Source of the DNA: a bacterium
GTDB taxonomy: Bacteria; Pseudomonadota; Gammaproteobacteria; Burkholderiales; Thiobacillaceae
DNA length: 64,000 nt
Assembly (NCBI GenBank): GCA_009772925.1
Contig: WOUQ01000007.1
Span: 109,720-173,719 of the forward strand
Reading direction: 5' to 3'
Shown in pieces: positions 26,669 to 32,986 of this stretch. The notes under the pieces are model-generated. The model saw only the letters and a list, made by a program, of their open reading frames with translations. It ran no database searches and was not told the origin of the DNA. The position numbers were made by a program, and so were the translations under genes. The stretch's first letter is position 1, and each line of letters opens with the position of its first letter.

Positions 26669-27214
26669 TTATGCCAAAACATCCTTGATATCCGTTGATG
26701 GATAACCGAGGATCGTGCGAACCCCAATTCGTGGATTGGCACTCTCGACAAAGAAAGCTCCATCCCTGATATCAAAGCGCCCGTCCCACTGGATTTCAAA
26801 ACGTTCGGGACTCTCGTGGATGGAGAATTCCTGCCGTTCCCCGCGCCAACGCAAGCAAAGCGCCAGGCTATCTGCCGGGTCGAGCATCCATGCATCGCCA
26901 TCTTCTGTTGAGAAGAACACAAGCGAGCCGATCTTGACGAGCCTAGCATCACCTTTCTCGGCGCACCCCAGAATGAAGGCAACTTCCTTCTCGACGTAGC
27001 TTATTGGGTCGATGGTGCCTGCCTTCACTCCATCACCGAATCGGCTGACGGTTTCTTGATGACAGATCGTTACGTGGTGCCAATGATTGTAGCCATTGGC
27101 CTTCGCTACCTTATCAAGAGCTTCCCGATGGGGTAGCGTATTGCTGCGGCGTAGTTTCTTCGCGGATTGCTTGAATTTTTCGACCTGAAAGTCGGTCGTC
27201 AGGATGAAACGCAT
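26669..27214 (-). CDS. Uncharacterised protein with glyoxalase-related N-terminal domain
   Basis: 181 residues. The start (FKQSAKKLRRSNTLPHREALDKVAKANGYNHWHHVT) resembles the small glyoxalase-related domain family seen in many plasmid and phage proteins: a helix, then ALDxxAxxxGYxxWxx. The C-terminal part is a beta-rich region of no known family (ILGCAEKGDARLVKIGSLVFFSTEDGDAWML). It lies between the pilus operon and the HELRH gene and has its own upstream gap of about 190 bases. The function is unknown. Confidence 0.55.
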   Translation of the reverse strand: MRFILTTDFQVEKFKQSAKKLRRSNTLPHREALDKVAKANGYNHWHHVTICHQETVSRFGDGVKAGTIDPISYVEKEVAFILGCAEKGDARLVKIGSLVFFSTEDGDAWMLDPADSLALCLRWRGERQEFSIHESPERFEIQWDGRFDIRDGAFFVESANPRIGVRTILGYPSTDIKDVLA

Positions 27215-27406
27215 CTTATTGCCCCTTCACATGGGCGGCATGCTTGGTGCTCACTGCCAAGGACCGCATAGTGACCGGGCCTCGGTAAAGCAAAGTCGTC
27301 CCATCCGGGTTGGCCAATGGTGAGCAGCAGGCTTCGACACAGCCTGATGGCATTTTACTCTTCCGTTCTGGAACGACCAACATTTTCAATGTCTAGACAC
27401 CGTCGG

Positions 27407-27880
27407 CTAGCGCGCCTCGTGATTTCTGGCATCTATTTCCAGCGGTGCGTTCTGATATCCAGAGGTGACAATTTGCTCAAGATATACACCCAAGAAGGCG
27501 GTGATCGAACCGGCCTGTTCGTACTGGTACACATGCCGCAACTCATGCGAAATCAACCGGAGAGTGCAATGCCCATGGCAGATATATATCCCGTGACCCA
27601 GAGTCAGACCAACCATGTTTGGCCCAAGCATGCCGGTGGCGACCGCTGCCTGATAGAGAATCGGATCCTCGGGCATTGGCAACTTCGATACATCCAGCAC
27701 CCTGATCAGTTCAGGGGAAGTAACGCCAACGGCTCTTGCCACTTGGCTCTCTTGTTCGGATAACGGTCGACCGCTCCCGAGTATCAAGCGCGAATGCGTC
27801 TCGGCCCATTGAACCGCTTTGGGGACCAGGACAGGAAGTGCAGCTCGTAGATTCATGATCGCTCTCATGGCCAGGGACAT
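27407..27880 (-). CDS. HELRH-motif putative peptidase-like protein
   Basis: 157 residues if started at ATG 27880; a GTG at 27919 is in frame but would start inside the palindrome at 27914-27928. The centre has ICHGHCTLRLISHELRHVYQYEQAG, whose HELRH matches the HExxH zinc site and resembles DUF4157-type domains. Upstream there is a hydrophobic MVGLTLGHGIYI line. The second half of a zincin is not evident, so activity is uncertain. It lies between DUF4400 and the glyoxalase-like gene and has its own operator-like palindrome. Confidence 0.5.
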   Translation of the reverse strand: MSLAMRAIMNLRAALPVLVPKAVQWAETHSRLILGSGRPLSEQESQVARAVGVTSPELIRVLDVSKLPMPEDPILYQAAVATGMLGPNMVGLTLGHGIYICHGHCTLRLISHELRHVYQYEQAGSITAFLGVYLEQIVTSGYQNAPLEIDARNHEAR

Positions 27881-27913
27881 CCCGGAGTTGAATGCAACGA
27901 TACTGCATTCCAA

Positions 27914-27928
27914 GCTCACCAGATGAGC
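27914..27928. promoter_or_regulatory. GCTCACCAGRYGAGC palindrome, copy 1 of 4
   Basis: GCTCACCAGATGAGC: 5-bp arms GCTCA/TGAGC about CCAGA. It sits just upstream of the HELRH gene. The same core is found at 37346, 49604 and 51077, each time before a gene start. Confidence 0.6.
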
Positions 27929-27931
27929 CTG

Positions 27932-28546
27932 TTATAACCGCTTTTGCAGATTACTGACCCATAGCCAAAGAGAATAGGAGATCGAAACAATCAACACGGG
28001 AGCCAAGAGAGAAGGCATCGGCACGGGAAGCACTATCCATCCGGCAAGCCCGGCCAGCACCATCCACATCACCCGAACACCGAGCTTGTGCCGTATGGGG
28101 CTTTGGGCGACGAAAGAGTATTTTCGGATTTCCCGCACGAACTGGCCGTCCATGTAGGCGGCCAACACCAATGGAATTCCGGGCAGCAGCCATCCCATTA
28201 GTACTTGCAGACGATAGGCGATCAAACCGATCCACAACCAAGTGGCGACAATGCGGTCCTGAGTCCAACGGCTGAAACCGGTATTACCCAGAGGTCCCTG
28301 CCCGATTGCTTCAGCCTCGATAATGAAGCCTCTGAAATCCGATGCCAGTGATTTTTGCAGGTCGTCCATGGTTCGGCCATAGACGTTGGTTTCGCTTTTG
28401 CCTGCAATGGCGTAGACCTCCGCACGCTCGGCGGCCCAGGCACTCCGGATCAACGCCGGTGGGATGAATGCCCAGGTGGCCACCACAGCAATGAATATCG
28501 TGATGATGAAGAAGGTACTCCAGCCGGAATCGGTACGCGTAGCCAT
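27932..28546 (-). CDS. Integrating-conjugative-element membrane protein (DUF4400)
   Basis: 204 residues, start overlapping the traD stop (TAATG). Four membrane segments are visible (about 10-32, 107-130, 155-175 and 178-197) around a soluble loop (VYAIAGKSETNVYGRTMDDLQKSL). This is the DUF4400 protein that follows traD in SXT/R391 and related elements; it is sometimes named TraJ there. Its exact role in transfer is unknown, though it is expected to assist the coupling protein at the membrane. Confidence 0.82.
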   Translation of the reverse strand: MATRTDSGWSTFFIITIFIAVVATWAFIPPALIRSAWAAERAEVYAIAGKSETNVYGRTMDDLQKSLASDFRGFIIEAEAIGQGPLGNTGFSRWTQDRIVATWLWIGLIAYRLQVLMGWLLPGIPLVLAAYMDGQFVREIRKYSFVAQSPIRHKLGVRVMWMVLAGLAGWIVLPVPMPSLLAPVLIVSISYSLWLWVSNLQKRL

Positions 28547-30363
28547 TATTGCTCCGTCAGCAGGATGGGAATACGGCCTTTCAGTGTCCGCCCGCCTGAC
28601 AGACGCGCGATGAAATGGAGAGGGGGGAGCTCGCCCAGCATTGCAGCGGGGAACAGCTCCGCATCCTCTTCCAGAATCTGTTCTTGGTAGGATGCGGTGT
28701 ATTCGTCGTGAATGTGGGTATCGACGTTATGCCCATACCTCAGTGCCATTGAGCGAACCTTGATTTCGGGCATCCCTTCCGCGATGTACTTCTGGGTCTC
28801 GGAATCCAGTACGCGCAAGGCGATCTTGTTGTTGGTGTTGGCAAGAACCTGCCGCGCCTTGTTTTCGTCCCCGAGTCGGCTGGCAAAATCGGCGAAGGTC
28901 TGCGTAGCGATAGTGACCCGGAAATCAGCACCACCCCCCTTGTTCATGAGCTGGATAGCGGGCTGGTTAAGCACCTCGGCGGCTTCGTCGATAAACAGAT
29001 TGACGGGCGTCAGCGAGTCAATGCCGTAGTTGTAGCGGTCTCCCGCAACGGCAGCAAGATCGGCGAGCATGATGGATCCGATGGCGCTACCTACAGTTGA
29101 ATCGGCAAGGGAATCCAGGCCGATGTAGACCACCTTGTTGCCACGAATGATTTTCGACATGTCGGTTACCAGCCTCTCGTGACCCGGCTCAAAATCTGGC
29201 GACAGGAGTTCCTGCAGCGGGTCACTGGTCAGCATCGAAAGAATCGGGATCAAGGAAGCCACCATCTTCTGAAAGTGATCACGGTTGTGCTCGTAGGTCG
29301 AAATCAGGCCGTCAAGATCAACCGACTGCGCCTCGTGGATAGCGATTTCCTGATAGAAGGTGATGTAAGCCTCCAGCAGACGGTCCTTGTAGCGCTTGAT
29401 GTAGGAGGCTGCCCGACTTTCCCAGTCCTTTACATGAGCCGAGAAATGGACTTTTAAGGCACGCTGAAGAAGGCTTTCGGGACCACCTTCCACATACCGT
29501 CGAAGCTGGACCAGATTGGGCCGATGACCCGTGGCGATCATTCCGTTCGTAATGTCGTTGAGCACTTTCCATCCAAAGGCCGTGAAAGGATCCGCCCCGG
29601 TTTCTGAGGGGATCAATGCCGCTACGCGACTGGCAAGCTCGGTCTTCCGGTTCCAGTTGCGTAACGGATCAATGCAGGCGGATCGATCGGGATGGGCCGG
29701 ATGAAAGTAGACGAACCGATCCCCTGCCCCGCTGGCTTCACAAGCTGCGCGGGCATTTTGGGCGAGCCCATGATCCCCCTTCGGGTCGATGATGATGACC
29801 GTCTCACCACGGAAGATCGCCTGAGCGATGAGCAAGTCGAACAAGCGCGTTTTCCCGACGCGGGTCGTGCCGACGATCAGCGTGTGTCCAACCAGATGGG
29901 AGAGTTCAGAATACAAGTCACTTTCGGGGGCAAGGCCATGAATCCAGTAAGCGCCTTCCGTATGCTGCGCAGCTTTGCCAATGGTTCTGACAACACCAAG
30001 CGAAATCAGGGTATGAAGCTTGGTCGCCTCGATGTCTGTCCAGGGAAACCCCTTCCCAAGCCAGAAGGCCTTTTGCTTGGCTGACAGACCAGCTTTCCTC
30101 TCGAGTTCGGCCAAATCGATGAACTCTTTCCCGAACAACTTGAGACGGGAGGCATCAACCAGCCTTTTGTAGGCCTGGTATCCGCGGTAGGCCGCTGCCA
30201 ACGCACACCCAATGGCAAGCAAGGCGGCAAACTGGGAAAACATTGGGACGGCAAGGGAAACCAGGATAATGAGCGACGACCCTACGGCCCAGATCATCGC
30301 CATCTTCGCCTCGAAATTCGGGCGCCATGGGACCTCAAAATCGTAGGGTGAAGATACAGCCAT
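28546..30363 (-). CDS. traD: Type IV coupling protein TraD (SXT/TOL subfamily)
   Basis: 605 residues from ATG 30363, which overlaps the preceding stop (TGATG). Two N-terminal membrane segments (about 20-60) are followed by an ATPase domain: Walker A IVGTTRVGKTRLFDLL near residue 169, LIIDPKGDHGLAQNA-type line after it, and Walker B VNLFIDEAAEVLNQPA near residue 458. TraD brings the relaxosome to the secretion channel. The length and gene order (TraD then DUF4400) match the SXT/TOL coupling factors. Confidence 0.93.
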   Translation of the reverse strand: MAVSSPYDFEVPWRPNFEAKMAMIWAVGSSLIILVSLAVPMFSQFAALLAIGCALAAAYRGYQAYKRLVDASRLKLFGKEFIDLAELERKAGLSAKQKAFWLGKGFPWTDIEATKLHTLISLGVVRTIGKAAQHTEGAYWIHGLAPESDLYSELSHLVGHTLIVGTTRVGKTRLFDLLIAQAIFRGETVIIIDPKGDHGLAQNARAACEASGAGDRFVYFHPAHPDRSACIDPLRNWNRKTELASRVAALIPSETGADPFTAFGWKVLNDITNGMIATGHRPNLVQLRRYVEGGPESLLQRALKVHFSAHVKDWESRAASYIKRYKDRLLEAYITFYQEIAIHEAQSVDLDGLISTYEHNRDHFQKMVASLIPILSMLTSDPLQELLSPDFEPGHERLVTDMSKIIRGNKVVYIGLDSLADSTVGSAIGSIMLADLAAVAGDRYNYGIDSLTPVNLFIDEAAEVLNQPAIQLMNKGGGADFRVTIATQTFADFASRLGDENKARQVLANTNNKIALRVLDSETQKYIAEGMPEIKVRSMALRYGHNVDTHIHDEYTASYQEQILEEDAELFPAAMLGELPPLHFIARLSGGRTLKGRIPILLTEQ

Positions 30364-30662
30364 CACCCGATGCTCGATGATGGCCAGGAAAGATGGCTGC
30401 ACCCCTTCCTGTGAGCTCTCTGGAAGTGGGTAATTGACCGTTTGGCAAAGTCGGACTCATTGTTGTACTCGATCAACAAGACTGGAAAGGCGACTGATTT
30501 CTTCCCGCGGAGTCTGTCTTCTGCATCGAACTCGTCCTCGACAAACAGCCGCTCGATGACCTTGAAACGGAATTTCGCGCCGCTCCTCGGTCCGTGGTCG
30601 ATCACCTGAGTTTCCAGCCAAACACGATGGGCACGCTCGATGCTGATCCGCGTTAGCGCCAT
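30363..30662 (-). CDS. Conserved hypothetical protein upstream of traD
   Basis: 99 residues that overlap both neighbours (10 bases upstream, one downstream). Sequence features: RISIERAHRVWLETQVIDHGPRSGAKFRFKVIERLFVEDEFDAEDR, a charged alpha-beta protein without signal or membrane segments. I do not recognise a named family. Translational coupling to traD suggests a transfer role. Confidence 0.55.
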   Translation of the reverse strand: MALTRISIERAHRVWLETQVIDHGPRSGAKFRFKVIERLFVEDEFDAEDRLRGKKSVAFPVLLIEYNNESDFAKRSITHFQRAHRKGCSHLSWPSSSIG

Positions 30663-31069
30663 GCCCCCGCCCCACTATTGTTTGCCTGGGAGAGCAAGTG
30701 CATGACGGCTACGCCGGACCATATCGCGACCGGCCATTCGACAACCGGAATCCAGGTCGAGAGAATCAGCAGTACCTGAATTGCAATCGACAGAAGGGCC
30801 AGAGCAGCGGCGAGACGACGATTGAAACCACCGTCCTTTCTGGACATGGCGAGAATAAAGCCAAGCCACACCAAGGTACTGACAATTGCCAGCCCCAAGG
30901 TTCGGCCCCTGACGAGCTGCTCTGTCAGCCCGCCGACGAGCGTAGCGCTCATGGCAATCCAGGCAAACCCCGACGAGTCGGGCATCGACTTCCAATCACC
31001 CCGAAAACTCAAGAGTCTCCAGCAATGCCAAACCACTGATGCCATCAGTCCAGATTGTTCGTTTCGCAT
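30653..31069 (-). CDS. Small inner-membrane protein heading the traD block
   Basis: 138 residues from ATG 31069, with GGGGG six bases upstream; the frame is open to 31258 but begins there with a TTG that has no ribosome site. It has about four hydrophobic segments (FAWIAMSATLVGGL, LGLAIVSTLVWLGFILAM, LAAALALLSIAIQVLLIL, WPVAIWSGVAVMHLL). Family not recognised. It overlaps the 99-residue gene that leads into traD. The leader upstream holds a short hairpin (GCCCC, seven bases, GGGGC; 31099-31115) and the palindrome at 31294. Confidence 0.6.
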   Translation of the reverse strand: MRNEQSGLMASVVWHCWRLLSFRGDWKSMPDSSGFAWIAMSATLVGGLTEQLVRGRTLGLAIVSTLVWLGFILAMSRKDGGFNRRLAAALALLSIAIQVLLILSTWIPVVEWPVAIWSGVAVMHLLSQANNSGAGAWR

Positions 31070-31293
31070 GTTCGTCCCCCTACTCATAATTCGATAGTGC
31101 CCCGTCACGTGGGGCGGCCGACGCGATCTGCCGTGATGGAGGCACCAATTTCTGGGCTTAACACGACCTCGCATTGCCGGTGTTGAACCTAGGGCACCGC
31201 CGGCTGGCCCCGCGACATCCAGCTCGGTCAATTCACGTCGATTTGGCTTCTGTCCCAACTCATCTTACGGATTCCTGAAAATATGCAACTCTC

Positions 31294-31320
31294 GAAATCC
31301 GCCTTGGCAGGTCACATTTC
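31294..31320. promoter_or_regulatory. 27-bp inverted repeat, copy 4 of 6
   Basis: GAAATCCGCC, spacer TTGGCAG, GTCACATTTC. It lies between the traD block (minus, left) and the origin-like repeats (right), which begin nine bases after it. It could control the traD block, an origin transcript, or both. Confidence 0.68.
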
Positions 31321-31328
31321 GGCGAAAG

Positions 31329-31502
31329 TTATCCACAGAAGCGATTCTTGAGCCGAGTTATCCACGTGATAACTGTCTCAACGACGATTTCTCGCAATCA
31401 CTGACCGGCAGTACATTTCACGGAAAGCGCAAAGTTATCCACGTGAAAACGGTCTCAAGGGCATGTGAAATCTGTCTCATGATCACGTGAAATCTGCCTC
31501 AT
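31329..31502. other. Origin-like region: DnaA boxes and 22-bp-phased iterons
   Basis: Three DnaA-type boxes are present: TTATCCACA (31329-31337, perfect consensus), TTATCCACG (31358-31366) and TTATCCACG (31435-31443). Four direct repeats follow the pattern GTGAWAWCKGYCTCAW at 31366, 31443, 31465 and 31487. The last three start exactly 22 bases apart, two helical turns. The second and third DnaA boxes abut repeats 1 and 2, making an extended 26-base repeat. Placed beside repA, this is the likely vegetative origin, with RepA binding the iterons. Function is inferred from the layout. Confidence 0.78.
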
Positions 31503-31579
31503 GGACCACGCCGCAAGCCTTGATTGGCAAGGCATCCAGGCCTTCCCCAAGTAGTGCAGGTAATTTTGCATGTAGCTTT

Positions 31580-31604
31580 ACAAGTAAAGGGCCGATTTAC
31601 TTGT
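31580..31604. repeat. AT-rich 9-bp inverted repeat downstream of repA
   Basis: ACAAGTAAA, seven bases GGGCCGA, TTTACTTGT. It lies 50 bases past the repA stop. Neither strand has a T tract after the hairpin, so it is not a typical terminator. It may belong to the origin. Confidence 0.45.
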
Positions 31605-31654
31605 GGATATTCGCGCGTGTCTTTTCCAGGCGAGACCGGGTTGATCGGGCAGCG

Positions 31655-32542
31655 CTACAACGAAGAAAGCCGTGCGCCACCTGTATGGCGGATACGCAAT
31701 CGGCTGGCAACCACAAGAAGCCCCGTGTCCTGCGCTGAAACATTGGCCTCGGGATAGAAGAGCAACGCCTCCTTGAGTCTCTGGAGAAATCGCTTTTTGA
31801 AGTCCAGCAGCCCGCGGGGCGTATCGCTGTAATCAGCACCGAACTGAAGCTTCAATGACTTCCATGGTATGAGGACGCTCGGACGGTTGGTGACCCGCAG
31901 GAGAAATATCCGGTAGACCAGCCAGGAATAGACATCCATCGCCAAGGGCGACTTGGAGAGTGCGTGCAACACACGCATGTCGATCGGCACTGGCGACTCC
32001 GTCACGTTCCGAAAGAATTCGCTCGACAGCTTGAGCGTGCTTTCCCACAGCATCCGGTCATCAGGCCGGTGGGGATCCCACAGTACAAATGCCTCATCGG
32101 CAATAGGCATGTTTTTCAGCCCAAACCGCCCATGACTTTGATAGGTAATGGACAGCATTGAAGAGAAGAGCTTCAGAGACTGGGCACGAAGCCGCTGGCA
32201 ATCGCGGCCGTCAGTTCTCATCCCGAGCTTGCGCAGGAACTCGTTTTGACTTTTCCCGAGGCCAAGCATAGGCGACTTGGTTTTGACGGCTTCCGTGCAT
32301 ATCCATGCCAGGAGAAGTCTTGGAACGGTGCCGAACGGCAGACCAATTCTGGGATTTGCGATGATCGACAGTGACACGGCGCCGTTCGTCCGTTCGAAGA
32401 ATGGCACCCCGGGATCGCTATGGGGCAATGTTGTCTGGACAAGTGCTTGACCCATGAAGGCGAGCGATCCAGCATCGACCTCGACATCGTTGATTTCGGA
32501 AGCGAGTGCAATCAGCTTGCCGGCACGCGACAAGCCATTCAA
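31655..32542 (-). CDS. repA: Plasmid replication initiator RepA
   Basis: About 295 residues. The sequence has the plasmid-encoded RepA (PF04796-like) signature: RIGLPFGTVPRLLLAWICTEAVKTKSP-type core, then LGKSQNEFLRKLGM, DPHRPDDRMLWESTLKLSSEFF and VPIDMRVLHALSKSPLAMDVYSWLVYR, IPWKSLKLQFGADY. It binds iterons and starts replication. No ATG is suitable: the TTG at 32542 has GGAGGAG at seven-base spacing and is the best start; a TTG at 32548 is too close to it. A rare start would keep RepA scarce. It is transcribed toward the origin-like repeats. Confidence 0.88.
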   Translation of the reverse strand: MNGLSRAGKLIALASEINDVEVDAGSLAFMGQALVQTTLPHSDPGVPFFERTNGAVSLSIIANPRIGLPFGTVPRLLLAWICTEAVKTKSPMLGLGKSQNEFLRKLGMRTDGRDCQRLRAQSLKLFSSMLSITYQSHGRFGLKNMPIADEAFVLWDPHRPDDRMLWESTLKLSSEFFRNVTESPVPIDMRVLHALSKSPLAMDVYSWLVYRIFLLRVTNRPSVLIPWKSLKLQFGADYSDTPRGLLDFKKRFLQRLKEALLFYPEANVSAQDTGLLVVASRLRIRHTGGARLSSL

Positions 32543-32986
32543 AACCAAGCTCCTCCGCGTTCATACGGGCAAACTGGGGCTCGTCGGGATCGGAGTAGAA
32601 AAATGGAGCTCGTGGCGCTGGTATACATGCCAGAACTTTTATCAGCGGCTACATCCTTTCGGCGGTTGAAATGCGTACTTTTAGGTTACGTTTCGGGCGC
32701 GCGGTGATCGAGCGTTGAGAATGTGCCTGTTCCGACATTCGCCGACTGTGGAGTGGAGTTTCCGAAAGCGGTGGAGCCATGCATTTCTGTAGGTACTCGG
32801 CAGATACTCACGCGGTACGCAAAGCACATCAGCACCGGAACCAAAGTTGCACTGCGGTTTCTGCCTGGTTGCACTCCTGCAACGCTAACAACCGAATCCC
32901 CCCAGTCATCCGCTACAGCACACGACAATAGCCTGAATGTCGTCATGCCTTTAGAATTTCACCCTACCAGGGAGAAATAACAAAGC
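32543..32986. other. repA/helicase divergent intergenic region
   Basis: 444 bases between repA (minus) and the helicase gene (plus). It contains the 27-bp palindrome at 32668-32694. Two overlapping ORFs of about 85 codons on opposite strands (32723-32980 and 32686-32946) show no recognisable features and are probably not genes. AGGGAGAA lies 12 bases before the helicase ATG. I see no clear sigma70 promoter. Confidence 0.5.
32668..32694. promoter_or_regulatory. 27-bp inverted repeat, copy 5 of 6
   Basis: GAAATGCGTA, spacer CTTTTAG, GTTACGTTTC; the most diverged copy. It lies 125 bases upstream of the repA start and 292 bases from the helicase start, so it is placed to control replication initiator expression. 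Confidence 0.62.

Noticed and set aside
31465..31502. GTGAAATC repeats near oriV as extra copies of the 27-bp operator
   Set aside because: They are direct repeats 22 bases apart, not 10-7-10 inverted repeats, so they are better read as iterons.
32686..32980. Two overlapping ORFs of about 85 codons on opposite strands between repA and the helicase
   Set aside because: No ribosome site, no recognisable motif, each is the mirror of the other in a control region; most likely chance ORFs.
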